64,000 bases of DNA from Oscillospiraceae bacterium (GCA_015066345.1 SVOQ01000001.1:91082-155081), one strand, 5' to 3'. Shown: positions 26,663 through 35,680, counted from the stretch's first letter. Notes: generated from the sequence alone by a model not told the origin. Translations and numbers: made by a program.

Positions 26663-27586
26663 ATGAAAAGACAAGAGGCTTTCATAAATCAAAAAACTAT
26701 GCTTAAGGGCGGACTTCATTGCCATACTACACGCTCAGATGGTGACGGTACTCCCGAGGAAGTTATAAGACTTCATAAAGAAAATGGTTATGATTTTCTT
26801 GCACTTACGGACCATAAAATATATAATTACAAAAACTTTGCCGAGGATGTGGATATTACAATAATCCCAGGTATGGAGTTTGATAATACTTTTGTAAGGG
26901 ATAACGGTTTCAGGACTTTTCACGAGGTTTTTATAGGTCCTGATGATGAAACCAACGGCTACGCACAGGACGAGAAACTTACGAGCGGCACAGCAAAAAA
27001 TCAAGAGGAGTTTCAGAAATATCTTGATGAAGCCCACCAAAAGAATAACCTTACAATTTATTGCCACCCCCAGTGGAGTTCAACTCCCACAAGATATTTT
27101 GACAGATTAAAAGGCAATTTTGCTTTTGAAATATGGAACAGCGGTTGTGCTATCGAGAACGATATGGATACGGATAACGGTTCATATTGGGACGAGCTTT
27201 TAGGTATGGGCAATAAACTTTTTGCAGTTGCGACGGATGACGGGCATGCTATGTATCAACACTGTAAGGGTTGGGTAATGGTTAATGCCGAAAACAATGC
27301 GAAAGATATTCTTGAAGCATTAAAGAACGGTGCTTTTTATTCCTCCTGCGGTCCTGTAATAAAGGATTTTTACGTGGATGATGAGGGTAAAGCACACATT
27401 GAAACAAGCGAATGTGAAAAGATTATTTTCCAATGCGACAAGCACCCTTCTAAGATGATAACCGCAGAGGGTGAACCCCTCGTAAATGCTCAGGTGGATT
27501 TGAGAGATGATTACGATTATATCCGCGTGACGGTAGTTGATAAAGAGGGCAGAAAAGCCTGGACAAACCCGATATTTTTCAAATAA
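26663..27586 (+). CDS. PHP-domain metal-dependent phosphoesterase
   Basis: A 307-residue protein with a polymerase/histidinol phosphatase fold: GGLHCHTTRSDGDGTPEE (first metal His pair and Asp), FLALTDHKIYNY, IIPGMEFDNTF (Glu), IYCHPQWSS and AVATDDGHAM. It is longer than the minimal PHP domain, with a beta-type C-terminal extension (about 235-307). Such proteins hydrolyse phosphate monoesters or nucleotides; the substrate is unknown. The upstream gene encodes a phosphodiester glycosidase, so successive steps on one phosphorylated glycan are possible but inferred. Confidence 0.85.
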   Translation: MKRQEAFINQKTMLKGGLHCHTTRSDGDGTPEEVIRLHKENGYDFLALTDHKIYNYKNFAEDVDITIIPGMEFDNTFVRDNGFRTFHEVFIGPDDETNGYAQDEKLTSGTAKNQEEFQKYLDEAHQKNNLTIYCHPQWSSTPTRYFDRLKGNFAFEIWNSGCAIENDMDTDNGSYWDELLGMGNKLFAVATDDGHAMYQHCKGWVMVNAENNAKDILEALKNGAFYSSCGPVIKDFYVDDEGKAHIETSECEKIIFQCDKHPSKMITAEGEPLVNAQVDLRDDYDYIRVTVVDKEGRKAWTNPIFFK

Positions 27587-27592
27587 AAAATG

Positions 27593-27623
27593 CTCCCGAG
27601 ATTGATTTCTCGGGAGTTTTTTT
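27593..27623. terminator. Bidirectional terminator
   Basis: CTCCCGAGA/TCTCGGGAG stem with TTTTTTT on the plus strand and AAAAAA before it. It separates the convergent PHP and argS genes. Confidence 0.85.
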
Positions 27624-27630
27624 ATTTTAA

Positions 27631-29376
27631 TTACATGCTTTCGGGAGCGTTGATTTTAAGCATTGAAAGAATGTTTTTCATAGTATTCTTTACGCAAAGG
27701 CAGAGGAAATTTCTTGACTGCATAAGTGCCTCGTCATCAACCATAACTCTCTGTGCGTTATAGAAACGGTGGAATTTTGTAGCAAGGTCAGTTGCGTAAT
27801 GGGTGATTTTTGCAGGGTCGTAGGTGTTAGCCGCGTTAACAATAACACCCGTAAGTGAAGCGAGGTGGGAAATAAGGTCTTTTTCTTCATCACTTGTAAG
27901 TAACTGAAGCTCTGCCTTTTGGGGTTTTCTTGCCTTAACGCCCTCAACCTCAAGTTTCTTTAAAATACTGCAGATTCTTGCGTGTGCATACTGACAGTAG
28001 TAAACAGGGTTCTGGGTGGACTGCTCAACTGCAAGGTCAAGGTCGAAATCCATTGCTGAACCTGCTTCTCTCATATTAAAGAGGAAACGAACTGCGTCAA
28101 TGGGAACTTCATCAAGAAGGTCAACGAGGGTAATGGCCTTACCTGTTCTTTTTGACATTTTAACGGGTTTGCCGTCCTTCATAAGGTTAACAAGTTGCAT
28201 AAGAACAACGTCAAGTCTGCCACCGTCAATACCTACTGCTTCCATAGCACCTTTCATACGTGCTACGTGACCGTGGTGGTCCGCACCCCATACGTCAATA
28301 GCTGTATCAAAGCCACGTTTTTCCAATTTGTTTCTGTGGTATGCAATATCTGCTGCAAAGTAAGTGGGGTTACCGTTCTGACGGATAAGAACATCGTCTT
28401 TGAGTTCGAGTTTATCAATATCTTCCTGAGATTTACCCTCTCTTTTAAGAATTGCGGTCATAACCTCAATATTCTTGTACCACAAAGCACCCTCTTTTTC
28501 GTAGGTGTAGCCGTTATTCTTAAGAATTTCAATTGTTTCAAGAAGTTCGCCGCCATTGTGAAGCGAAAGTTCAGAGAACCACGTGTTATAGTCAATGCGG
28601 TATTTTTCCATAGCCGCTTTCATCTTTGCAATATTACGGGGAAGACCGAATTCAACAAGGGCTTTTCTTCTTTCTTCTTCGCTGACTTCAAGAAGATTAT
28701 CGCCGTTTTCGTCAATATAACTCTGAGCGAGAACTCTTATATCATCGCCGTGGTAACTGTCTTCAGGAAGCTCAATGAAATCTTCACCCTTAAGAATCTG
28801 TTGATAACGTACGGAAAGGGAAAGACCGAATTTATCAATCTGGTTACCTGCGTCGTTTACGTAGAATTCTCTTTCAACGGTGTAACCCGCCCAGTCAAGC
28901 ACCGCCGCAAGGCAGTCACCTAAAGCACCGCCACGGGCGTTACCCATATGCATAGGACCGGTGGGGTTTGCGGAAACGAATTCAACGTTTATTTTCTTGC
29001 CTTTACCGAAATCACTTCTGCCGTAGTTGTCGCCGAGGGCGTCAACATCAAGAAGAATGTCGGCATAGAAATCGGATTTTAAGAAAAAGTTTATAAATCC
29101 GGGACCTGCAACCTCGCATTTTTCAAAATATGTACCATCAAGGTCGATTTTTTCGAGGATGCATTCGGCAATTTTTCTCGGGGGCATTCTGAGAGCTTTT
29201 GAAAGCATAAAAGCACCGTTTGCAGAGTAGTCGCCGTTCTTTCTGTCTGCGGGAATTTCAGTTTTGAAAGCGGGGATATCCGCTTCAATAAAAGTGCCGT
29301 CCGCAATATTTTTATTAATAGCCTCAGTTACGGCATTAATAATTTGTTCTTCAGCTGTTTTAACTAATTTAGACAT
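27631..29376 (-). CDS. argS: Arginyl-tRNA synthetase
   Basis: A 581-residue class I synthetase. An N-terminal Add1-type domain is followed by VNVEFVSANPTGPMHMGNARGG, where the HMGN corresponds to the HIGH signature. ADHHGHVARMKGAMEA and PVKMSKRTGKAIT (the KMSKS loop) follow. The C-terminal DALR anticodon domain begins near YCQYAHARICSILKKL. It charges tRNA-Arg. Two ATGs lie close together (29385, 29376); the second is spaced correctly after GAAAGGTG. It is the last gene of ddl-DUF1934-argS; DUF1934 next to argS is also the arrangement in Bacillus subtilis (ywiB-argS). Confidence 0.97.
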   Translation of the reverse strand: MSKLVKTAEEQIINAVTEAINKNIADGTFIEADIPAFKTEIPADRKNGDYSANGAFMLSKALRMPPRKIAECILEKIDLDGTYFEKCEVAGPGFINFFLKSDFYADILLDVDALGDNYGRSDFGKGKKINVEFVSANPTGPMHMGNARGGALGDCLAAVLDWAGYTVEREFYVNDAGNQIDKFGLSLSVRYQQILKGEDFIELPEDSYHGDDIRVLAQSYIDENGDNLLEVSEEERRKALVEFGLPRNIAKMKAAMEKYRIDYNTWFSELSLHNGGELLETIEILKNNGYTYEKEGALWYKNIEVMTAILKREGKSQEDIDKLELKDDVLIRQNGNPTYFAADIAYHRNKLEKRGFDTAIDVWGADHHGHVARMKGAMEAVGIDGGRLDVVLMQLVNLMKDGKPVKMSKRTGKAITLVDLLDEVPIDAVRFLFNMREAGSAMDFDLDLAVEQSTQNPVYYCQYAHARICSILKKLEVEGVKARKPQKAELQLLTSDEEKDLISHLASLTGVIVNAANTYDPAKITHYATDLATKFHRFYNAQRVMVDDEALMQSRNFLCLCVKNTMKNILSMLKINAPESM

Positions 29377-29388
29377 TATAAACACCTT

Positions 29389-29805
29389 TCAAATTTCATT
29401 TATTTTCATTAACAGATTATTTTCACCAATTATTTCATTATTACTTTCGATGTTATAACAAAGAAGAATTTTACCTGAGCAATCAGGTATAGTCGCGTTA
29501 ACACGCTTTGCAACGATATCCATATTCATTTCACCAAAGGGTGTTTTGTAAATACAGGAATGGGTTTTACCTTCTTCAATAAGAAAAACCGCTTCGTAAA
29601 TACCTTTACGGGTCATTTTTATGAAATTATTATTTATAACTTCAATAACTGTTTCGCTTTTGCCCATTTCTTCGTCGGGCTCGGTGTAGGTTATGACTTT
29701 TTTACCGTCAATTACTTCGAAAGTACCCAAAGCCTTAAGCTTACTGCTGTCACGGTCATCATGGTACTGTTGTTCGCTTACGAACTCTATTTCAACTTTT
29801 CTCAT
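29389..29805 (-). CDS. DUF1934 (YwiB-like) beta-barrel protein
   Basis: A 138-residue protein of the DUF1934/calycin-like family: VEIEFVSEQQYHDDRDSSKLKALG, ITYTEPDE, and FGEMNMDIVAKRVN. The family forms a small beta-barrel; function is unknown. It starts with ATGA overlapping the ddl stop by 4 bp and lies 12 bp upstream of argS. The ATG at 29805 is preferred to an earlier one at 29814 because GAGGA lies about 9 nt before it. Conserved linkage with argS suggests a translation or arginine connection, which is unproven. Confidence 0.85.
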   Translation of the reverse strand: MRKVEIEFVSEQQYHDDRDSSKLKALGTFEVIDGKKVITYTEPDEEMGKSETVIEVINNNFIKMTRKGIYEAVFLIEEGKTHSCIYKTPFGEMNMDIVAKRVNATIPDCSGKILLCYNIESNNEIIGENNLLMKINEI

Positions 29806-30863
29806 CTTGCACATTCCTCGGCATATTCAATGAGTTTGTCAATGAGTTCAGAATAAGGAATACCTACCTGACCGAAAAGCTTCGGGAACATTGAAATAGA
29901 TGTGAAACCGGGTAGAGTGTTGATTTCATTAAGACAGATTCTTCCGTCATTGCAGAGGAAGAAGTCAACTCGTGAAAGTCCTCGGCAACCCATAGTAAGG
30001 TATGCATTCACTGCAGCGGCACGAACTTTTTCGCTTATTTCAACGGGTAAATCCGCAGGGATAGCAAGACCCGTTGAATTATCAACGTATTTTGCGTCGA
30101 AATCATAAAATTCCGCAGTGGGTAAAATTTCGCCGATACAGGATGCAACGGGGTCTTCGTTACCCATAACCGCACATTCGATTTCGCGACCTACAAGGGT
30201 TTCTTCAAGAACTGCTTTGTAGTCATTTTTGAAGGCTACGTCGAGAGCAACTAAAAGCTCACTGTGATTATGTGCCTTTGTGATACCTACGGATGAACCT
30301 GCGTTTGCGGGTTTAACGAATATGGGATAACCTAATTTATTTTCAATTGCGTTAAGGTTAACTTTACCCGATTTGTATTGAGCTTCGGTAAATGCTGCCC
30401 ACTTTGCACCGTCGATACCCGCTTCGTCGGCGAGGGTGTTTGTAACGGCTTTATCCATACACATTGCACTTGCTAAAAGACCGCAACCTACATAGGGAAT
30501 ACCGCTGAGTTCAAAGATACCCTGAATTGTGCCGTCTTCGCCGTTTTTCCCGTGGAGAACGGGGAAGATAACATCTATTTTAATTTTTTCGTAAGCACCC
30601 ATATCGTTAAGTACAATAAGAGCCTTGTCGTTTTTGTCGGGGGAGAGTACCGCGGGAGTTGTAAGGTCATCCTGATACCATGAGTCATTTTCAATAGAAT
30701 CAATATCACCCGTGTAAAGATACCAACCGCCCTGGCGGGTTATACCCAAGGTAATAACATTGTATTTTGATTTGTCTATATTTCTGAGAACGGAAGCGGA
30801 AGAGCGTAAAGAAACGGGATATTCGCTTGAGCATCCGCCGAAAATAACAAGTAAATTTTTCAT
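29802..30863 (-). CDS. ddl: D-alanine--D-alanine ligase
   Basis: A 353-residue ATP-grasp enzyme: LLVIFGGCSSEYPVSL (first D-Ala site Glu), FPVLHGKNGEDGTIQG, YPIFVKPANAGSSVG and CLNEINTLPGFTSISMFP. The omega-loop reads YDFDAKY, keeping the Lys-Tyr pair of D-Ala-D-Ala ligases rather than the pattern of VanA D-Ala-D-Lac ligases, so normal (vancomycin-sensitive type) precursor chemistry is expected. It makes the dipeptide for peptidoglycan. The start at 30863 follows AAGGTGATT; a GTG at 30872 is possible but is inside that ribosome site. Confidence 0.93.
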   Translation of the reverse strand: MKNLLVIFGGCSSEYPVSLRSSASVLRNIDKSKYNVITLGITRQGGWYLYTGDIDSIENDSWYQDDLTTPAVLSPDKNDKALIVLNDMGAYEKIKIDVIFPVLHGKNGEDGTIQGIFELSGIPYVGCGLLASAMCMDKAVTNTLADEAGIDGAKWAAFTEAQYKSGKVNLNAIENKLGYPIFVKPANAGSSVGITKAHNHSELLVALDVAFKNDYKAVLEETLVGREIECAVMGNEDPVASCIGEILPTAEFYDFDAKYVDNSTGLAIPADLPVEISEKVRAAAVNAYLTMGCRGLSRVDFFLCNDGRICLNEINTLPGFTSISMFPKLFGQVGIPYSELIDKLIEYAEECAR

Positions 30864-30905
30864 AATAATCACCTTATTACTAAATTACATAAATATACAT
30901 TTTAA

Positions 30906-30934
30906 ATCATACCACAAGAAATCTTTGAAATCAA
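30906..30934 (-). promoter_or_regulatory. Promoter of ddl-DUF1934-argS
   Basis: On the minus strand TTGATT (30934-30929), 17 bp, TATGAT (30911-30906). Confidence 0.65.
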
Positions 30935-30966
30935 TTATTAATTACTATGATATTTTAATATTACTG

Positions 30967-30995
30967 TTTACCTTTTTAGATAAAAATGCTACAAT
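30967..30995 (+). promoter_or_regulatory. deoC promoter
   Basis: TTTACC (30967-30972), 17 bp, TACAAT (30990-30995). It is divergent from the ddl promoter. Confidence 0.65.
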
Positions 30996-31015
30996 AATCC
31001 ACGGAGGCGATATAA

Positions 31016-31681
31016 ATGGAGTTAAAAAATATACTTACCCACGTTGACCATACACTTTTAAAGCAGGAGTCAACATGGGAGCAGATAAAGGCAATTTGCG
31101 ATGACGGAATTAAATTCAACACCGCAAGTGTATGTATACCCCCGTCATTTGTTAAAGACTGTGCCGATTATTGTAAGGGAAAAATTAAAGTTTGTACTGT
31201 AATAGGATTCCCCAACGGTTACAACACAACCGCTTGTAAAGTTTTCGAAACTGCGGATGCAGTTAAAAACGGCGCGGACGAAATTGATATGGTAATCAAT
31301 ATCGGTTGGCTTAAGGATAAAAAGTACGATGAAATTATAAATGAAATAAAAGAAATCAAAACCGCTTGTGACGGTAAGATTTTAAAAGTAATTATTGAAA
31401 CCTGCCTTCTTACGGACGAGGAAAAAATTAAAATGTGCGAAATCGTAACCCAAGCGGGTGCGGATTATATTAAAACCTCAACGGGCTTTTCCACAGGCGG
31501 AGCAACCTTTGACGATATTAAACTTTTCTCGGAAAATATAGGCGAAAATATTAAAATGAAAGCCGCGGGTGGCATTAAGTCCCTCGACGACGCAGAAAAA
31601 TTCCTCTCTCTCGGTGCCGAAAGACTGGGCACGAGCCGAATTGTATCAATTGCTAAGTCTGAAAAGGGAAGCGGTTATTAA
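31016..31681 (+). CDS. deoC: Deoxyribose-phosphate aldolase
   Basis: A 221-residue TIM barrel of the DeoC family. HVDHTLLKQESTWEQI is followed by KVCTVIGFPNGYNTTACKVFE, GADEIDMVINIGWLKD, LKVIIETCLLTDEEK and the Schiff-base Lys in YIKTSTGFSTGGAT; a second Lys is in KAAGGIKSL. It cleaves 2-deoxyribose-5-phosphate to acetaldehyde and glyceraldehyde-3-phosphate in nucleoside salvage. The gene stands alone with its own promoter and an ACGGAGGCG ribosome site; no other deo genes lie nearby. Confidence 0.96.
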   Translation: MELKNILTHVDHTLLKQESTWEQIKAICDDGIKFNTASVCIPPSFVKDCADYCKGKIKVCTVIGFPNGYNTTACKVFETADAVKNGADEIDMVINIGWLKDKKYDEIINEIKEIKTACDGKILKVIIETCLLTDEEKIKMCEIVTQAGADYIKTSTGFSTGGATFDDIKLFSENIGENIKMKAAGGIKSLDDAEKFLSLGAERLGTSRIVSIAKSEKGSGY

Positions 31682-31744
31682 TTAAATGCAAAATGCAAAA
31701 TTAAGGGGCAAGCCGATTTTAAAATGCCGACCGCAGGTCCCGAT

Positions 31745-31777
31745 AATTACGCATTAAGCATTACGAATTACGCATTA
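31745..31777 (+). repeat. Short direct repeats before the sialidase-like gene
   Basis: AATTACGCATTA occurs at 31745-31756 and 31766-31777. A TGCAAAA pair lies at about 31687-31701. The rest of 31682-31794 holds no gene. Confidence 0.5.
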
Positions 31778-31794
31778 TTTAAAGGAGATTTAAT

Positions 31795-32778
31795 GTGAAA
31801 ATAAAAAGCAGCCTTAAAGAATTTATTTATCCCCCAAAGACCGTAACGAATTCCTGTCACGCATCCACCGTGTTACCTTTAGGTGACGGTAAGGTGATGG
31901 CGGCTTGGTTTGGCGGTAGTGCTGAGGGCAATGATGATGTTAAAATATGGGTGAGTATAAGAGATAATGAGAAATGGGCGGAGCCTTACAGTATTGCAGT
32001 TGACGGCGAGGCACTTCCCCATTGGAATCCCGTTTTATTTAAAAGAGAAAACGGAGAAATTATACTTTACTTTAAATACGGCAAACCCATTCCCAATTGG
32101 GTTACATATTACTGTATTTCAAAAGACGGCGGGAAGAGTTTCTCAAAACCTCGGGTGCTTGTGCCCGGTGATACTGACGGCGGAAGAGGACCCGTTAAAA
32201 ATAAGGCTATCCGCCTTAAAAACGGTGTGGTAGTCGCTCCCGCGTCAAAGGAAACCATAACAAGAAACTGGAAATGCTTTGTGGATATTTCCTACGATGA
32301 CGGACTTACCTTTGAACATTCAAACTTCGTCTTAAGACCTAAAAAGAATCTTAAAAAAGTAGGTATGATTCAGCCTACCCTCTGGGAGGACGACAATGGC
32401 GGACTTCATATGCTCATAAGAACCGACGAGGGTCACATTTATAGAAGTGACAGTAAAAATGGCGGTAAAACCTGGTGCAAGGGTTACGAAACCGAGATGC
32501 TCAACCCCAATAGCGGTATAGACCTTGACCGCCACGAAAATGGTAATGTGTACCTTGTAATGAATCCCACAACGGGTAAATGGGGCGACCGAGCACCCCT
32601 TGTGCTTCTCGAATCCACCGATAACGGTGAAACATTCGAAGAAATTTTCAAATGCGAAAGCACAACCGGTGATCACGAATTCTCTTACCCCGCAATTGTT
32701 GCCGACGGTAACACCTTACATATAACCTTCACACACGAGCGTGAGGGAATAGTTTATGAAAGAATAGAACTTGAATGA
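31795..32778 (+). CDS. Sialidase-like BNR-repeat protein
   Basis: A 327-residue six-bladed beta-propeller-type protein with Asp-box-like blades: SKDGGKSFSKPRV, SYDDGLTFEHSNF, SDSKNGGKTWCKGY and STDNGETFEEI. HASTVLPLGDGKVMAAWFGGSAEG is typical of the BNR_2 exo-sialidase group. No signal peptide is visible, so it would act inside the cell on imported glycans. Relatives are often annotated as sialidases, but the substrate may differ. The start is GTG at 31795 behind AAAGGAG (31781-31787); the overlapping ATG at 31793 is out of frame. It is followed by a strong terminator. Confidence 0.8.
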   Translation: MKIKSSLKEFIYPPKTVTNSCHASTVLPLGDGKVMAAWFGGSAEGNDDVKIWVSIRDNEKWAEPYSIAVDGEALPHWNPVLFKRENGEIILYFKYGKPIPNWVTYYCISKDGGKSFSKPRVLVPGDTDGGRGPVKNKAIRLKNGVVVAPASKETITRNWKCFVDISYDDGLTFEHSNFVLRPKKNLKKVGMIQPTLWEDDNGGLHMLIRTDEGHIYRSDSKNGGKTWCKGYETEMLNPNSGIDLDRHENGNVYLVMNPTTGKWGDRAPLVLLESTDNGETFEEIFKCESTTGDHEFSYPAIVADGNTLHITFTHEREGIVYERIELE

Positions 32779-32780
32779 TA

Positions 32781-32811
32781 AAAACAACCGCACCTGAGTG
32801 CGGTTGTTTTT
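32781..32811 (+). terminator. Terminator after the sialidase-like gene
   Basis: AAAACAACCGCAC-CTGA-GTGCGGTTGTTTTT. An almost identical hairpin occurs at 43706-43739; both abut copies of the dispersed repeat. Confidence 0.88.
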
Positions 32812-32836
32812 CAAATTAGGAATTAGGAGTGAGGAG

Positions 32837-32943
32837 TTTCGGGGCACTTCGTGCCGATTATAAATAAAGTAGTTGTAACGCGAAGCCTCGCCTTCCTGCT
32901 TCAGGAGGAGGGGGGACCATCGCTCGCGATGGTGGGAGGTCCT
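32837..32943 (-). repeat. Dispersed repeat, copy A (inverted relative to copy B)
   Basis: A 107-bp unit starts TTTCGGGGCACTTCGTGCCGAT, contains AAGCCTCGCC, a GCTTCAGGAGGAGGGGGGACC block and the palindrome CATCGCTCGCGATG, and ends GGTGGGAGGTCCT. It matches copy B (34299-34404) on the opposite strand with only scattered differences. The flanks carry AATTAG-GAG-TGAGG (32821-32834) and CCTCACTAATT (33005-33015). Confidence 0.8.
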
Positions 32944-33009
32944 CTTACCGTTATTCTTTGCCTGGATAGAACAATAAGCCACCGTAGGGTTTAGGCTTGC
33001 CTAACCTCA

Positions 33010-33909
33010 CTAATTGATGATTTTCATGGTTTTAACCGTATGAGAATGCATATAGTATTCTATTTCATATTTAGTACCTATAAAATTACCGTATCCCATA
33101 TAGCCGGGTCTTTGGTTTAAATCTCCTAAACCAAGAATTTCGGTTGAATTAAAAAGTAATGCTTTTTTCTTTCCGTCTTCGTTTTGTACTCTTAATAAAA
33201 AATCTTGATTAACAGAATTTTTAAGTCGTCTTTTAACAGGAATACCAATTGCAGTTACAGTTTCTACAATTGTTTCTTGAGTATCGGTTCGGGGATTAGA
33301 ATGTTTGGCTAATGAATTACGTAGAAACGGAAACCAAATAGAAGTTAATGTAGCAGATAATGGTTTGTTGTCTGCATTGTTCTTGTCAATTTTGTGAGTT
33401 TTTTTCTGTCTTTTTGTACTTTCAGTATAGTCGCAAATAGGCTCTATACTGTATAAACACTTGGTTTTTTTGTAGTAAGTAACTTTGTATTTGAGGCAAT
33501 TTGTTAATTCATCATACATCAAATCTTTTCTGTATAACCAATAACACGCCTTTTTTCCCTCGGGTTTTTCTGAACAAAAAAAGAACTTGTAAGCTCCGTT
33601 GAAGTTGTCTACACAAATGCTATATGATTGATGCTTCAGATATAATATTTTAGTTTCTTTGTGTTGTGTTTTATAATCTTTGCAAACTCTGAAAAACTTT
33701 CGACAATAGAAACCATACAATATAATAGCTGGAGGTAACGATATTGATGTTAACAAAGATTTAACCGTTGTTCTGTCAGTATCACCAATTGAAATCTTAT
33801 AAATATCACATATAAACAAAATCACACCAAGCAACAAACAGAATCCATAAAGCAATATGAACGGTTTATGTTCTTTAATATAAAATTTTAAAGATTCCAT
33901 TATACTCAC
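33010..33909 (-). CDS. Unrecognised two-helix membrane protein between inverted repeats
   Basis: A 299-residue protein. Two transmembrane helices lie at about 17-36 (PFILLYGFCLLLGVILFI) and 48-66, followed by a basic, Cys-rich cytoplasmic-like region of about 230 residues. The ORF is clearly more AT-rich than its neighbours and uses many AAA/TTT/ATA codons, suggesting transfer. Copies A and B of a dispersed repeat flank it in inverted orientation, and its stop codon falls in the edge sequence of copy A, so the C-terminus may have been reset by insertion. I do not recognise the family. About 500 bp upstream (33910-34420) are gene-free apart from copy B. Confidence 0.6.
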   Translation of the reverse strand: MSIMESLKFYIKEHKPFILLYGFCLLLGVILFICDIYKISIGDTDRTTVKSLLTSISLPPAIILYGFYCRKFFRVCKDYKTQHKETKILYLKHQSYSICVDNFNGAYKFFFCSEKPEGKKACYWLYRKDLMYDELTNCLKYKVTYYKKTKCLYSIEPICDYTESTKRQKKTHKIDKNNADNKPLSATLTSIWFPFLRNSLAKHSNPRTDTQETIVETVTAIGIPVKRRLKNSVNQDFLLRVQNEDGKKKALLFNSTEILGLGDLNQRPGYMGYGNFIGTKYEIEYYMHSHTVKTMKIIN

Positions 33910-34298
33910 CTCGAAAACTGCGTTGGTTAATGTTTGATCATCGGTGCTTTTAATAAAAAATATAGTTCTTCAAAAATGATACTATTTTTTCAAAGAATAT
34001 TCAATTGTTTTAAATAAAAATGTTTTGCAGACTATATCATTAAAATGCTGTTCTATATAATTGAAAAAAGAGAAAGAGAACTACCCACCACCAAAAGAAA
34101 AGAGTTTGTTGCTCGCTTGAAACATTTATTTATAGCATAAAGTAATGTTAAGTCCTCTTGAGGTGCCCAAAATCGTTGGTCGCTCCTGCTCGTCGCTAAC
34201 GATTTTGACCGCTACGCCAACTCACACTCCCTGCCCCGTCCACAGGACGCGGTCGTGTTCCTTGCCCCATCCCTTTTTGATATATAAAATGGGAAGAT

Positions 34299-34404
34299 AG
34301 GACCTCCCACCATCGCAAGCGATGGTCCCCCCTCCTCCTGAAGCAGGAGGGCGAGGCTTTGCATTGCTTTTACTTAATTATCATCGGCACGAAGTGCCCC
34401 GAAA
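34299..34404 (+). repeat. Dispersed repeat, copy B
   Basis: A 106-bp unit, the reverse complement of copy A: AGGACCTCCCACCATCGC through GCGAGGCTTTGCATTGC to GGCACGAAGTGCCCCGAAA. Upstream (34071-34092) it shares a 22-bp block containing GAGAACTACCCACCACC with copy C (43580-43601). Confidence 0.8.
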
Positions 34405-34420
34405 TTTTGTTTTTTCCTTT

Positions 34421-35680
34421 TTAAAGTGTTTCAATTACTTTCTTAACTGCATTAAGGAAAATTTCAAGACCTTTTATGAGGGTTTCGTCGTCTGCTAAAA
34501 GGCAGGGCATAAGTTTAACAACGTCGTTGTTTCTACCTGCACGTTCAACAATAAGGCCGTTTTCAAAGCATTCTTTTACTATTGCCTTTGAAACCACGTC
34601 GGGTTTAACCTTGTTACAGTCAACACCCCACATAAAGCCGATACCTCTTACGTCAAAGCCTTTATTAAGTTCGGAGACTTTATCGAGATATTCTTTGATT
34701 ATTGCACTCTGACGTTGAACTTTCTCTTCAACTCTTTGGTCAAGCATAATCTGAAGACCCGCTTTTGCGGCAACCATTGAAAGCTGACTTCCGCGGAAAG
34801 TACCGTTGTGTTCGCCGGGTTTCCATACGTCAAGTTCGGGTTTGAAAAGAACGAGGGCAAAGGGCATACCGTAACCGCCGATGGACTTTGAAAGAGTAAC
34901 AATATCAGGAGTAATTCCCGCACGTTCAAATGAGAAGTAGTAGCCGGTTCTTGCGGAGCCTACCTGAATATCATCACAAACGAGAAGAATGTCGTTACGT
35001 GTACAGAAATCACGAAGACCCTGTAAAAATTCTTTGCTGAAAACGTGGATACCGCCGTCTGCCTGAACGGGTTCGATGAAAACTGCCGCAGGTTTTGAAA
35101 CGCCTGAATGGTCGTCATCAATAAGGGTCTGCATATAGTTTAAAACGTCGAAATCGGGGAACATATAGGGGGCGGGGATATGGGTTACGTCCGTAAGCAC
35201 AACCCCTGCACCTTCGCGGGAATCACGGTCGGTAGTCATTGAGAGTGAACCTAAGGTCATACCGTGGAAAGCACCCATAAATGCGAAAATATTATTTCTC
35301 TTTTTGACCTTTCGGGCGAGTTTAAGTGCGGCTTCTACCGCGTTTGTACCTGTGGGTCCGGGAAACTGGATTTTATAATCAAAACCGCGGGGTTCAAGAA
35401 TTTTATCGTAGAAAAATTCAATAAAATCCCTCTTGGCAGATGTGAACATATCAAGGGAGTGAATTATACCGTCACTCTCGAGGTATTCGATAATCTGCTT
35501 TTTGATATAGTCGTTATTGTGTCCGTAGTTGAGAGCACCTGCACCGCAGAAAAAGTCAATGTATTCTTTGCCGTCTTCGGCATAGATAAAGGAGTCTTTT
35601 GCTTTGGTGAATACTGCGGGGAAATTACGGCAGTATGAGCGGACTTCGGATTCGTGTTTTTCAAAAGCGTTAGTGTTCAT
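34421..35680 (-). CDS. ectB: Diaminobutyrate--2-oxoglutarate aminotransferase-like protein (EctB type)
   Basis: A 419-residue class III PLP aminotransferase very like EctB: ESEVRSYCRNFPAVFTKAK, DFFCGAGALNYGHNNDYIKK, KIQFPGPTGTNAVEAALKLAR, AFHGMTLGSLSMT, LLVCDDIQVGSARTG, TLSKSIGGYGMP with the PLP-binding Lys, and PGEHNGTFRGSQL. EctB converts aspartate semialdehyde to 2,4-diaminobutyrate. No ectA or ectC lies beside it, so ectoine is not the evident product; diaminobutyrate for another pathway is possible. Of several in-frame ATGs, 35680 has the best spacing after AAAGGA. The leader carries two conserved hairpins. Confidence 0.88.
   Translation of the reverse strand: MNTNAFEKHESEVRSYCRNFPAVFTKAKDSFIYAEDGKEYIDFFCGAGALNYGHNNDYIKKQIIEYLESDGIIHSLDMFTSAKRDFIEFFYDKILEPRGFDYKIQFPGPTGTNAVEAALKLARKVKKRNNIFAFMGAFHGMTLGSLSMTTDRDSREGAGVVLTDVTHIPAPYMFPDFDVLNYMQTLIDDDHSGVSKPAAVFIEPVQADGGIHVFSKEFLQGLRDFCTRNDILLVCDDIQVGSARTGYYFSFERAGITPDIVTLSKSIGGYGMPFALVLFKPELDVWKPGEHNGTFRGSQLSMVAAKAGLQIMLDQRVEEKVQRQSAIIKEYLDKVSELNKGFDVRGIGFMWGVDCNKVKPDVVSKAIVKECFENGLIVERAGRNNDVVKLMPCLLADDETLIKGLEIFLNAVKKVIETL

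Noticed and set aside
28195..28923. Plus-strand ORF of 242 codons inside argS
   Set aside because: Antisense to a firmly identified synthetase; composition is that of a shadow frame (Phe/Val rich, no domain).
29802..30863. Vancomycin-type D-Ala-D-Lac ligase
   Set aside because: The omega-loop AKY motif of normal D-Ala-D-Ala ligases is intact and no vanH/vanX-like genes are adjacent.
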